64,000 nucleotides of DNA from Glycomyces algeriensis (GTDB lineage: Bacteria > Actinomycetota > Actinomycetes > Mycobacteriales > Micromonosporaceae): the NCBI RefSeq assembly GCF_027622855.1, contig NZ_JAPZVR010000016.1, positions 38,622 through 102,621 on the forward strand. Direction: 5' to 3'. The notes beneath the pieces were generated by a model. That model searched no databases. It was not told where the DNA came from and worked only from the letters and a program-made list of their open reading frames with translations. This document shows positions 1 to 9,127 of the stretch, in pieces. Each line of letters opens with the position of its first letter. Positions within the stretch are counted from its first letter, which is position 1. Both the position numbers and the translations under genes were made by a program.

Positions 1-998
1 AGGTCGCCGGCCTCCCTCTGGTCGGAAGCCGGGACGTGGGCGTCCATCGCCGCCCGCAGCTGCTCGGGCTCGAAGTCCAGGAACGGTTTGAGCGCGGGCA
101 TGTGGCGCATCAGCCCTGCAAGGGTCTTGGCGTCCACGCTCCACACCGTCTCCCTGAGGACTTCCTCGTGCTCGGCCACGAGTCCGCGCAGCCGGTCCTC
201 GTCGTCGGGCGGGACGGAGAGCACCGAAACCGTCTGCGGGAACCAGAGGTTGGACGCGCCCACCACGATGGTCTGGAGCGGCGCCCGGCATTCGCCGAAC
301 TCGTGGAGGTGCGGGTGCCGGCCCCGGCAGTTCGGCAGCTCGCCGCGTCCGGTGTCGCCCATGGCGTCCTTGAGGTTGCGCGCCGCATTGCAGGACTTAC
401 AGGTGATGCGCACGTCCACCTGGCGGTTCCCGGCTCGGTCGACCATCTCCAGGATCGGGTACTCCGCCTTCGGGCAGGCGCTGCCGCGATGCACGAACGG
501 CTCGTACGGGAACTCGTCGAGGTGCCCGTCGTCGCAGACGACGACGAACCGGGCCGGGACGGCCTTCGCGTCCAGACCGCGGCGGCCGCCGCAGTTCTGA
601 TGCTGGAACACCGCCAGATCAGGGCGGGTGCGCTTGTAGTTGACATAGGTGAAGGCCTCGCCCCAGACCGGGGCGAGCAGGTTGCATCTGGTGCAGCGCA
701 ACCAGGACGGGAAGGCTCGCACCGGTACCCCGACGAGCGCTCGGTCGTCGTCGTCGGACAGCGGGATGAGCCGCAGCTCCCGCACCGATTGCGAGAGGCG
801 CTTCCGCGTCAGCTCCAGCAGCCGTTTCTCGTGCACGATTCGCACGTCGCTGTTGCGGTAGAACGGCTCCCAGTCGTCGAGGCCGCCCACGAGCGCGGCG
901 AAGTTCGGGAGGTCGACGATCCCGCCGATGCCGCCGGTGAACATGAGGTGGCTGGGTCGGGCCGAGCCGACCTGCCGGAACTGCTGTCGCGCGGCCAT
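1..998 (-). CDS. drmB: DISARM protein DrmB (DUF1998), C-terminus beyond the window
   Basis: Partial gene running off the left edge; only the first 332 codons are present. The product starts MAARQQFRQVGSARPSHLMF and continues with the GGIGGIVDLPN signature typical of DrmB N-termini. Two zinc-ribbon-like cysteine pairs are visible, CTRC near residue 98 and CKSC near residue 196, as in DUF1998 proteins. In DISARM, DrmA and DrmB form the core complex that blocks incoming phage DNA (family knowledge). The start ATG lies two bases after the drmA stop, so the two genes are translationally linked. The expected next gene, the phospholipase-D-like drmC, would lie outside the window. Confidence 0.9.
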   Translation of the reverse strand, partial: MAARQQFRQVGSARPSHLMFTGGIGGIVDLPNFAALVGGLDDWEPFYRNSDVRIVHEKRLLELTRKRLSQSVRELRLIPLSDDDDRALVGVPVRAFPSWLRCTRCNLLAPVWGEAFTYVNYKRTRPDLAVFQHQNCGGRRGLDAKAVPARFVVVCDDGHLDEFPYEPFVHRGSACPKAEYPILEMVDRAGNRQVDVRITCKSCNAARNLKDAMGDTGRGELPNCRGRHPHLHEFGECRAPLQTIVVGASNLWFPQTVSVLSVPPDDEDRLRGLVAEHEEVLRETVWSVDAKTLAGLMRHMPALKPFLDFEPEQLRAAMDAHVPASDQREAGD

Positions 999-1000
999 CG

Positions 1001-4000
1001 TCAGGAACCGTCCTCAGTGTCGGGTCGGGAGCCGTACGACCACTGCGGGCCGCGCAGCGTGGGCGACTTCATCTCGTGGTCCGCGGGGAAGATCAGTTTC
1101 GCCTCGCCTTCGGTCTCCCGCATGGAGTTCGCCACCGTGAGGGTGGTCCATTCGGTGCCGTCCGCAGGCCGCAGGAGCCCGGCGCGGTTGGCCTTGCCCG
1201 TTCCGGCCCGGTAGACGAGTCCGCCGCGGAGCTTCTCGAGCTCCCAGTCGTCGAACAGGTTCTCGGCCCGTTCACGCAGGTACTGCGCCGCTTGGGGGTT
1301 CTTCACCTGCTGGGCGCGCTCGATCAGGGTCTTGACCACGTCGTCGACCGCCGCCGCGTTGCGGTCGAAGCGGGCGGCGGCCGCGTTCGGCGAGGCGTCG
1401 CGGTCGCCTTGGCGTATCGCGGCCACGAGCGCCCCGGTCGCGCCGCGGTCCAGCGCGCGCCGGGTGAACGGCGTGACGGACAGCGCCTCGACCTGCCGGT
1501 AATAGGAGTCGTGGTAGTGGTAGAAGTCCTCGTAATGGTCGAGATCGCGGGGTCGGGTCCAGTTGTAGAGGGTGACGACGAGCCCCGGCCGGTTCGCGTC
1601 GCGGCCGACCCGCGAGGACGCCTGGATGTACTCTGCAGTGTTCTTCGGCTGCCCGGTCACGACCATGAGCCCGAACCGCGAGACGTCCACGCCGACCTGC
1701 AGCATCGAGGTCGCCAGCACCGCGTCGGTGCGGGAGCCGCGCTCGCGCAGCTCCACCGCGAGCGGGTCCGGTTCGCGCTTCTCCTTGCGGGCTGCGAACA
1801 TCTCGCGGCCGATGGCGCTGCGCCGGGCGGCGGTGTCCCGCTCAGGGTCGAAGCCCTGCTCCAGTTCGGACAGTGTGGCGGAGATGTCGCTGGAGGCGAT
1901 GCGCGAGGTCAGTTCGGTGATGCGGAGCGTGTTCGCTGAGCCCAGCCGCGCCGAGAAGCCGTCGCGGGTGCGCCGCACGCGAATCGAAACGTCGTCGTCC
2001 AGGTACCGTCGCATCCCGGCCAGCTCTCGCGTGGCGTTGAAGTACCCGACCGGGGTCATGTACGGGTCGGCCGGAGAACCGTAGCGGTCGAACAAGGTCT
2101 GCCCGGCGATGAGCAGGGTGTCCCAGAGCCGGATCTCGGCCTGCTTCAGGCGCACCCCGTGCGCGCACAACCCGAGGTAGCGCCGCCCAGGCGTCTTCTC
2201 AGCGATCGGGTCCTGCTTGGAGAAGAACGTGTCCTCGACGTCGAGCACCGGCGGCGGGAAGATCGCGACCCGCCGGTTGTAGATGCCCTTCACCTGCGCG
2301 GCGGCCCGCTTCGTGGTCGCCGTTGACGCCACGATCTTCGGCCCGGCCACGCCCTCCTCGGTCTCCCACTGCAGCAGGTAGTCCACTGCGGACTCGAACA
2401 GGGCGACGCTGGTGCCCAGCGCCCCTGATATCAGGTGCAGCTCGTCCTGGATGATCAGATCCCAGGGCCGGGGCCGGATCACCGGCTCACTTACCACGGC
2501 CGGAAGCTTGCCTTTCGGCACATGCTTTCCCCCGCAACCGATCCGCTCGTCCAAGTCGGGGTGGCGGTAGCCGTGCCTCGGGCACTTCGACCGCGTCTGC
2601 CCGAACAGCAGCCCCGCCTCGCCCTTCCAGGGCAGCTGCGCCAGCTTGTCCACTGTGGCGATCATGAAGGCGGGCAGCAGCCGGTAGATCTCCTCGTCGA
2701 CGCTCACCACCGGCACGCCCTCACCGGGCGACGAACGGCGGGAGAACGGGCACCGCCCCTCCCCCACCGAACGCGGGCAGTACAGCAGGACCCGGCGGCG
2801 CCCCTCATCGGTTTCGATCGCGTTGGCCTCGAACCGCTCCCCGCACCATGGGCACGCCTGCAACTGGAGCGTCTTTGACTCGCCGACCTTCCCTCGGACC
2901 TTCATGTCCGCGATGTCCATCGCGGCATCGTCATACGTGTTGGGGGTGACCTTCAAGCCCACCCACAGCCCGATGCGGAACGGTTCGTCACCGTAGACGT
3001 CCGGCGCTTCCCGGCGGAGCAGCTCGGCCGCGCACACCAGCGCCGACGCCCGCTGGAACTGCTGCGAAGTGAGCAGCCGCAGCGTGTACCGCATGAACAC
3101 CGCCACCCCGGCGGCCGCGTCGCGGGCCTCCTCACCGGAGCCCGTGACCCCTTGCAGGCGGCGGATCGCCATCGTGAACGCCGCGAGCCCCAGGTACGCC
3201 TCGGTCTTGCCGCCGCCCGTGGGGAAGAAGAGCAGGTCGACCAGGCCCTGCGGGCCGATCCTCCGGTCGGGGTGTCCGGGGTCGGCCAGGCTCGCGAGAT
3301 TCAGCAGGAGGAACGCGAGCTGGAACGGACGCCACGAGGCGGCGGCCGGGCCCTTCGCCTCGATCGCCGCCTGCGCGGTCGCGTAGTCCGAGCCGTTCGT
3401 CGCCCGGTGGGCGGCGATCTGCGTGTGCAGCCGCTGGTCGGCCATGGCGCGCTGCGCGAATTTGAAGGCCCGCAAGGCGATCGCGTGATGCTCGTGGCCC
3501 GGCTCGGTGAGGAGCCGCACGCCTTCGCCGATGCGGTCGGCGATTGTGCGGGCCTCGCCGAGCGCTTCACGCGCGTAGACCCGCAACTGCTCGGGCAGGC
3601 CGTCGATCCGGGCTTCCTGCTCCTCGAGCCAGACCCGGTAGCCGTCGGCGAGCGGGGCGAGGCCGGCCCGCAGCGCCTCGGCGTCGGCTTCGGCGAGCGC
3701 GGTCATGGAGAGTTCGAGCCCGGCGAGGAGCGCGGACTCCTCGGGTGTGGGCGCGGAAGTGCCGGGCACGTCCGTGACCGGCATCCATTCGGTCCGCAGC
3801 TCGCGGGCGCGGCGCTCGCCGCGCACTTCGTCGGCGTGCACGGCGACGTTGCGGCCGCGCGTGTACTGGAGCCGATTGCGATACAGCAGCCGCAACCGCA
3901 TGTCCTCGGCGTCCAGGTAGGCGCTCTCGGGGGCGTCCTCCCGCATCGGGTCGTCCATCGGCAGGAACACGGCGGTTTCGCCGTCGAGGGCGCGGACGGT

Positions 4001-4702
4001 GAGCTGGGGCTGGAACAGCCAGGCTTCGTCGGCGTTGTGCTGCGGTTCGCGCTGGCCGTTGACGAGGCCGAGTTCGACCACGATGCTGTGGTCGCGTCGC
4101 CTGGTCTCGACCGTGAGGAACACCCCGTGGTCGTCGTCGCCGGTGAGGACGATGCGCTGGCGGTCGTCGCTGAGGTCGATCTCGCGGCCGTGCTCGTCCC
4201 CGGCCGGGACGCGGCGCCATCCGCTCTTGGCTTTGCCGTCTTCGTCGGTGAAGGAGGTCTTGAGGTAGTGGCCCCAGGTGGCGCGGACGTGGATCTTCGC
4301 GGTGTCGACCGGGACGCGGAAGGAGAGGCCCATGCTGGAGGCTTCGAGGCGGCCGACGTCGGCGGTCTTGGCGGCGAGTTCGGCGTCTTCGGTGCCGGCG
4401 TTGAGGTTCTCGCCGTCGTCGTGGTCGTCGTGGGTGTTCGCGTCTTCGATGTCGCGCTTGGTGCCTTGCGGGAGCAGTTCCTTGGGGCCGAGCTGGCCGA
4501 CGAGGTAGCGGGACCGGGGGCTGTCCTTGCCCACGATGTCCTCGTTGAGGCCGTTCCAGGGGCCGAGGAGATCGCGGGTGAGGTAGCCGAGCAGGTCTTC
4601 GCGGACGCCGAATGACGTGGCGTCCTCGAACAGCTGCGGGCGGCGCAGCAGTTCGGACGGGTTCGGACGGTCGGCCGGTTCCTGTCGTCCTTGAGAGGCC
4701 AT
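1001..4702 (-). CDS. drmA: DISARM helicase-like protein DrmA
   Basis: 1233-residue protein of superfamily 2 helicase architecture. A Walker A-like FPTGGGKTEAYLG lies near residue 493, a CPWCGERF and CPRS zinc-ribbon region near 613-640, a DEAH-like QDELHLISGALG near 750, and a C-terminal helicase motif QASSRVGRDANRPG near 1025. This combination is the hallmark of DrmA. I chose the ATG at 4702 because GGAG precedes it and the homologous N-terminus (ELLRRPQLFEDATSFGVREDL) follows; the frame is open to 5077. drmB follows after two bases. The gene is divergent from the LRR GTPase at 4875, so its promoter should lie in 4703-4874 and not in the distant drmD-drmMI unit. Confidence 0.93.
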   Translation of the reverse strand: MASQGRQEPADRPNPSELLRRPQLFEDATSFGVREDLLGYLTRDLLGPWNGLNEDIVGKDSPRSRYLVGQLGPKELLPQGTKRDIEDANTHDDHDDGENLNAGTEDAELAAKTADVGRLEASSMGLSFRVPVDTAKIHVRATWGHYLKTSFTDEDGKAKSGWRRVPAGDEHGREIDLSDDRQRIVLTGDDDHGVFLTVETRRRDHSIVVELGLVNGQREPQHNADEAWLFQPQLTVRALDGETAVFLPMDDPMREDAPESAYLDAEDMRLRLLYRNRLQYTRGRNVAVHADEVRGERRARELRTEWMPVTDVPGTSAPTPEESALLAGLELSMTALAEADAEALRAGLAPLADGYRVWLEEQEARIDGLPEQLRVYAREALGEARTIADRIGEGVRLLTEPGHEHHAIALRAFKFAQRAMADQRLHTQIAAHRATNGSDYATAQAAIEAKGPAAASWRPFQLAFLLLNLASLADPGHPDRRIGPQGLVDLLFFPTGGGKTEAYLGLAAFTMAIRRLQGVTGSGEEARDAAAGVAVFMRYTLRLLTSQQFQRASALVCAAELLRREAPDVYGDEPFRIGLWVGLKVTPNTYDDAAMDIADMKVRGKVGESKTLQLQACPWCGERFEANAIETDEGRRRVLLYCPRSVGEGRCPFSRRSSPGEGVPVVSVDEEIYRLLPAFMIATVDKLAQLPWKGEAGLLFGQTRSKCPRHGYRHPDLDERIGCGGKHVPKGKLPAVVSEPVIRPRPWDLIIQDELHLISGALGTSVALFESAVDYLLQWETEEGVAGPKIVASTATTKRAAAQVKGIYNRRVAIFPPPVLDVEDTFFSKQDPIAEKTPGRRYLGLCAHGVRLKQAEIRLWDTLLIAGQTLFDRYGSPADPYMTPVGYFNATRELAGMRRYLDDDVSIRVRRTRDGFSARLGSANTLRITELTSRIASSDISATLSELEQGFDPERDTAARRSAIGREMFAARKEKREPDPLAVELRERGSRTDAVLATSMLQVGVDVSRFGLMVVTGQPKNTAEYIQASSRVGRDANRPGLVVTLYNWTRPRDLDHYEDFYHYHDSYYRQVEALSVTPFTRRALDRGATGALVAAIRQGDRDASPNAAAARFDRNAAAVDDVVKTLIERAQQVKNPQAAQYLRERAENLFDDWELEKLRGGLVYRAGTGKANRAGLLRPADGTEWTTLTVANSMRETEGEAKLIFPADHEMKSPTLRGPQWSYGSRPDTEDGS

Positions 4703-4874
4703 GGCGCTCCGTTCACGGCTGAGACGACGCATCGGTGCTGGTGCGCCGCGTCGGTTCATTCTGCCCCACGGGGGTGACGTCGGGGGTCGCGCCGGTGCGG
4801 GTGGGCCGTTTCGGGGATCGCGCGGCGTGCGGAGGGTGCTTAGACTCGTGGTCATTCCCCTAAGGAGCCTTGCC

Positions 4875-7800
4875 ATGTCAATGGAAGTGGCGGAGTTGCG
4901 GATCGCTGAGGCGGTTGAGACCGGTGCCGAGACGTTGAACCTCTCCGGTCTGGACCTCTCTGAGGTTCCTGTCCGGCTTCGCAAGCTCACCGGTCTGATC
5001 GATCTCGATCTCAGTTTCAATCGGATCACCGCGCTTCCGGACTTCATCGGTGGGCTCCGCGGCCTGCGCAACCTCAATCTTCAACGCAACGGGCTTCTCT
5101 TCCTGCCGCGGCGCGTCGGCGATCTGTCGCGCCTGACCCGATTGCAGCTTCATTCGAACGGCCTTCGTGATGTGCCCAGGGCGATCGGCCAACTCGTTCG
5201 GCTAGAGGAGCTAGCGCTGGGCGGCAACCGAATCGAACGCCTTCCCGGCTTCCTTCTCGATCTCCACCGCCTCAACTCCCTAGATTTGTACGGCAACGAG
5301 ATCACAGAGCTCCCCCACGAGTTCGAGTCGTTGCAAGGCCTCACGGACCTCGACCTCGGCGGGAACCGCCTGACCGGTCTGCCCGGGTCGATCGGCGAAT
5401 GTTCCGGTCTGACCCGGCTCGTCTTGAGCGGAAACTCCCTCAACAGGATTCCCGAGGAAATCGGCGCGCTCAAACGCCTGACCCATCTCAATCTCAGCCG
5501 CAACGACCTCGGGCGGTTTCCGAATGCCGTCGTCGAACTCGAGAACCTCACCCACCTCGACCTCGGAGGCAATCGCATCAGGGCGATCCCCGCCGACATC
5601 CGCAGGCTCACCCGCTTGACGCACCTCAACTTGAGCGGCAACCGCCTGAGGTCGCTCCCCGACGAGATCGGTGAGCTGCGGGAGACAGTCACGATCAATC
5701 TCCAGGGCAACCGCCTCACCGACCTCCCCCCGAGCCTCGCCCGCGCCACTTCGCTCCGCACGCTCGCCGTCGAGGACAACGACCTGTCTCCAGAACTCAA
5801 GGCCGCGAGTACGCAGGGGACCAAGTCGGTCTTGACCTACCTTCGCGAGCAGGCGATCGCCTCCGTCGCCGTCCGCGAGGCCAAACTGGTCGTGATCGGC
5901 GAAGGCGCGGTCGGCAAGTCCTCGCTGCTCGCGGCCCTGCGCGGCGAGGCCTTCGTCGAGCAGCGCCCCCTCACGCACGGGCTCGAGGTCGGCCCTGTGA
6001 ACTTGGCAGACGCTCTCGGGCGACCGTTGACCCTCAACGCCTGGGATTTCGGCGGCCAGTCGACCAACCGCCCTGTGCACCAGTTGTTCTTCACCTCGTG
6101 GGCGGTGTACGTCATCGCTTGGAATCCCCGCAGCGGGGCCGCGCAGGGATTCGTCGAGTACTGGGTGAACCTGGTGCGCCGGCGAGTGGGAGCCGAAGCT
6201 CGCATCCACATCGTGGCCACCCACGCCGACGCGCACGACCATCTCGGCGACCTCGACCGGACCCGCCTGCAACGCAAAGCCGACAGCGAGATCGCCGGGT
6301 TCCACCGCATTGACAGCAAGACCGGCCGTGGCATCGCGGAACTCGCCTCCGCTATCGCCACCACCGCCGCTGACCTTCAGCATCTGGAGCGGCGCCTTCC
6401 GGCCCGCTGGCGAGCGGTGATGGAAGAACTCGCCGAAGGCGGAGAGAGCCACCTCGCGATCGACGATTACCTGGGCCGTACCCGGAGCCACGGTCTCGAC
6501 GACGACTCGGCGCTGACGCTCGCCCGTGTCGCCACCGAGCTCGGGCACTGGTGCTACTTCCCCGATGCCAAGGGGCTCGACGAGCTCGTGGTTCTCAAGG
6601 GGGACTGGCTCAGTCGAGCCATCAGCCTGGCCTTGAACGACCCGGTGACACGGGACCGGGAAGGGCTCGTCTCGCACGATCGGCTCAGGCGAGTGTGGGA
6701 CGATCCGAGGAGGCCCGAGCATGAGCGCTACCCGCGGCGCGTGCATTCAGCACTGATCGAGCTCATGCACGAGTTCGAGATCGCTTACCCCGTCCGGGAT
6801 TCCTACGACGGTCCGACGAGCCTCATCACCCAACTGGTATCCACTGTGGAACCCGACCTGGAGGACTGGACGCGGTACGACCCCGGGCTCCCGGAGCAGT
6901 CATATGTGATCGAGTTCCGCGACGCGAGCGACCGCCCCGCGAAGCCCGAAGGGCTCATGTTCCGGTTGATCGCGCGGTTCCATCGCTTCGCGCTCCAGAG
7001 GGGGGACCTCGGCCGCGGCGTGCACTGGGCGTCCGGAGTGGTCCTGGACGACGGCAATCACGGCAGGGCCCTGGTGCGGATCGAAAACGATCGCCTTTCG
7101 GTGACCGTCAAGGCGGCGTACCCCACGTACCTGTGCAAGTTGCTCGCCGACGAGATCTGCAACCATCTGCCCGAGTGGAAGGGCCTGACTCGAGTGACTC
7201 GCGTACCGTGCGGCGCCGTCTGCGCGGCCGCGGGTTCGCCCAAAGCGGGCTCGATGCTGTTCGACCTCGAAGCGCTCCAATCGTTCAAGGCCGAGGGCCA
7301 TGTGGGCGCCGCCTGCAACAAGTGCAACCAGATGGTCCCGCTCGACGCGCTGATCGGGGAGTTCGGAGCAATCGCCGGGGCCCGGTCCGAGTCCGAAGAC
7401 GGGATCGTCGCGGACATCCAGGCGAGGCTCGACTCGCTTCGCGAACTGGTCGACGAGCAGGGCTCGCTGACGCGGGCGCATGTGAGCACCGACCTGCGCC
7501 GCGCCATGACGGAGGCGGACACCCGGGTCGAAGAGCTGATCGAGATGGGCTTCCGGCTGCTCGCCGACGACGGCATGCACGGCCCGCGATTGTTCACGGT
7601 GACCCAGGACGACTCGGGCCCGCGCATCAAAGGCCTTGCGCAGCAGCGCATTCGAGTGATCCTCCACTGCGAGCACTCCCGCAGGCCCGTGCATCTCCTC
7701 GACGGCGACCCGGACAAGGGGGTCTACACGTTCGACATGGACCGGGAATGGCTCACCAAAGCCAGGCCGTGGATCAATTTCACGGCCAGGATGCTCAGGC

Positions 7801-8117
7801 TCGGCGGCGAGCTGGTGCCCGCGGGTCTGCGGCTCGAGCTCGCGAGCTCGGATTGGAAGGGCATCGAGAACGAGGTCGGCTTGGCGGCTAGCGCCGTCAA
7901 GGAGCTCGCCTCCAACGCCTCCGACTTGGCCGCCTGGAAGGACGCCGACGCGGATCTCGGCGGTGAGGCGCAGTTCGACGAGCTCTCACGCGGCCGGATC
8001 CATCGGCTCCGCGCCTTGGTGGAGCAGCAGGACCCGGACTTCGCGGGGCTGGTGCGGGTCCGGTCCGGCGACCGGTTCCGCTGGGTGCACAAGGACTTCG
8101 CCGACCGCTACCGGTGA
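4875..8117 (+). CDS. Leucine-rich-repeat Roc-COR-like GTPase
   Basis: 1080-residue protein. Residues about 20-325 are leucine-rich repeats of about 23 residues (LxxLxLxxNxIxxLP). A Ras-of-complex (Roc) GTPase follows: P-loop GEGAVGKS at 342-349, G3 DFGGQ near 391, and THAD near 450 where NKxD would be expected. Then comes a COR-like region with a short CNKC motif near 815 and a helical C-terminus. Start ATG 4875 has AGGAG seven bases upstream; the frame is open further 5' to 4701 without an RBS. Bacterial Roco proteins are GTP-cycling dimers, mostly of unknown role. Divergent placement beside drmA inside a split DISARM locus suggests a signalling or defence role, which is inference. GC is visibly lower than in the flanking housekeeping genes. 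Confidence 0.85.
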   Translation: MSMEVAELRIAEAVETGAETLNLSGLDLSEVPVRLRKLTGLIDLDLSFNRITALPDFIGGLRGLRNLNLQRNGLLFLPRRVGDLSRLTRLQLHSNGLRDVPRAIGQLVRLEELALGGNRIERLPGFLLDLHRLNSLDLYGNEITELPHEFESLQGLTDLDLGGNRLTGLPGSIGECSGLTRLVLSGNSLNRIPEEIGALKRLTHLNLSRNDLGRFPNAVVELENLTHLDLGGNRIRAIPADIRRLTRLTHLNLSGNRLRSLPDEIGELRETVTINLQGNRLTDLPPSLARATSLRTLAVEDNDLSPELKAASTQGTKSVLTYLREQAIASVAVREAKLVVIGEGAVGKSSLLAALRGEAFVEQRPLTHGLEVGPVNLADALGRPLTLNAWDFGGQSTNRPVHQLFFTSWAVYVIAWNPRSGAAQGFVEYWVNLVRRRVGAEARIHIVATHADAHDHLGDLDRTRLQRKADSEIAGFHRIDSKTGRGIAELASAIATTAADLQHLERRLPARWRAVMEELAEGGESHLAIDDYLGRTRSHGLDDDSALTLARVATELGHWCYFPDAKGLDELVVLKGDWLSRAISLALNDPVTRDREGLVSHDRLRRVWDDPRRPEHERYPRRVHSALIELMHEFEIAYPVRDSYDGPTSLITQLVSTVEPDLEDWTRYDPGLPEQSYVIEFRDASDRPAKPEGLMFRLIARFHRFALQRGDLGRGVHWASGVVLDDGNHGRALVRIENDRLSVTVKAAYPTYLCKLLADEICNHLPEWKGLTRVTRVPCGAVCAAAGSPKAGSMLFDLEALQSFKAEGHVGAACNKCNQMVPLDALIGEFGAIAGARSESEDGIVADIQARLDSLRELVDEQGSLTRAHVSTDLRRAMTEADTRVEELIEMGFRLLADDGMHGPRLFTVTQDDSGPRIKGLAQQRIRVILHCEHSRRPVHLLDGDPDKGVYTFDMDREWLTKARPWINFTARMLRLGGELVPAGLRLELASSDWKGIENEVGLAASAVKELASNASDLAAWKDADADLGGEAQFDELSRGRIHRLRALVEQQDPDFAGLVRVRSGDRFRWVHKDFADRYR

Positions 8118-8165
8118 TCCGCGGACGCCCGCTTCGACCGGGCGCGTGAGCTTGACCGGCAACGG

Positions 8166-8193
8166 GGTCGGCGCCGCGGCTCCGGCGCTGACC
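8166..8193. terminator. Hairpin between convergent genes
   Basis: Inverted repeat with 11-base arms (GGTCGGCGCCG and CGGCGCTGACC, one G-T wobble) and a six-base loop. It lies between the ends of the LRR GTPase and the convergent small gene and could terminate both. There is no T-run, as is common in actinomycetes. Confidence 0.5.
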
Positions 8194-8199
8194 GCGCCC

Positions 8200-8574
8200 T
8201 CAAGCGGAGCGGTAGGCGGCGAACGCCGACTCGCACTCCCATTCCACGAACGTGCGCTTGGCTCCCAGGTCGTCGGTCAGCGGCAGGCGACGGAGGTCGG
8301 CTGCCAGCGCGAAGAACCCGGGCCCGGGGAGGCCCGAATCAGCGCCGTGCACAAGCGCTGAGATCATGAATCGCTCGCCGGTGACGGCCTCATGGTGCTT
8401 GTTGATGTCGTCGCATAGCTTCCCGATCCTGCCGGGGAATCCGGCCGACGGGGAGGCGATGGGCGAGCCGAGTTCCTTGTTCAGTTCGCCGTAGGTGAGG
8501 GTGTCGCCGCGGGCGGCATACTGCTTGAGGACTTCGAGTCCGGCTTCCACGAGTTGGGGGTCTGGTTCGGGCAT
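8200..8574 (-). CDS. Small protein of unknown family, paralogue of the 24615-25064 gene
   Basis: 124 residues beginning MPEPDPQLVEAGLEVLKQY. ATG 8574 has AAAGG six bases upstream. Conserved with the paralogue at 24615: an N-terminal (T/S)YxxLxxELGSP segment, IG(K/R)LCDDI, and a (S/T)GLPGxGFFALA motif followed by AKRTFV; by eye about half the positions are identical. The TYGEL..ELGSP stretch resembles a helix-turn-helix or MGMT-like DNA-binding segment, but that is only a resemblance. The same family sits beside both halves of the DISARM locus, so it is probably linked to defence (inference). No catalytic motif recognised. Confidence 0.72.
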   Translation of the reverse strand: MPEPDPQLVEAGLEVLKQYAARGDTLTYGELNKELGSPIASPSAGFPGRIGKLCDDINKHHEAVTGERFMISALVHGADSGLPGPGFFALAADLRRLPLTDDLGAKRTFVEWECESAFAAYRSA

Positions 8575-9059
8575 CACGGGCCTTTCAGCGAGGGGTTGCG
8601 GCCGGAGGTGTGGCGGGCCAGGGTGGCGGCACCGTACCACGCACGCACGGTCTGCACCAGGCTCAGTCCATGTTCGACGGTCGGGTGTGCACGCGGCGGC
8701 CGGACGCAGTCTGTGTCGCCGGCTTCGAGTCGACGGGAGTGATGCAAGCCCGGCCGTGCGGCCGTGCGGCAGGGTCGATGGCGCGGGTCCCGGCCGTGAC
8801 CGGGCGGGGCCTCGCAGAGCGGCTTATCCGAAGAACGGGCCCGGCCGAGCCGCCTAGCCGCTGTGATGCCTCAGCGTGAGGTCGAACCATGGCGCGAAAG
8901 CCCAGCCGTTCGGCCGAACTCGGGGATGCCGAGCCCGCGCAGCCGCAGCCGCGCTGATGTTGCAGGAACGCCCGTCTCCCGGTCGACCGACCACGTGGAG
9001 GCCCGCCTCCCAACCAACCAACGACATGGAGAGCCCGGCCTTTCGGCCCGACCGACGAC
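8575..9059. other. Gene-free stretch, 485 bp
   Basis: Very GC-rich with several GGCC-containing imperfect inverted repeats. Open frames here on both strands show arginine- and proline-rich noise, lack ribosome binding sites and resemble no family. I see no gene, tRNA or clear promoter. It holds the upstream region of the small gene ending at 8574. Confidence 0.5.
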
Positions 9060-9091
9060 GCGGGGGCCCGGCCGTCAGGCCGAGCCCCCGC
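9060..9091. terminator. Strong GC hairpin after the LPXTG protein gene
   Basis: 14-base arms (GCGGGGGCCCGGCC and GGCCGAGCCCCCGC, one mismatch) with loop GTCA, 36 bases past the stop of the minus-strand surface protein gene. Likely its terminator. Confidence 0.65.
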
Positions 9092-9127
9092 TTTCCCATT
9101 ACGCAATACCGTTGCGCTGCAACATGA

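Noticed and set aside
8575..9127. Small genes in this stretch on either strand
   Set aside because: Candidate frames are Arg/Pro-rich, lack RBS and overlap a terminator hairpin.
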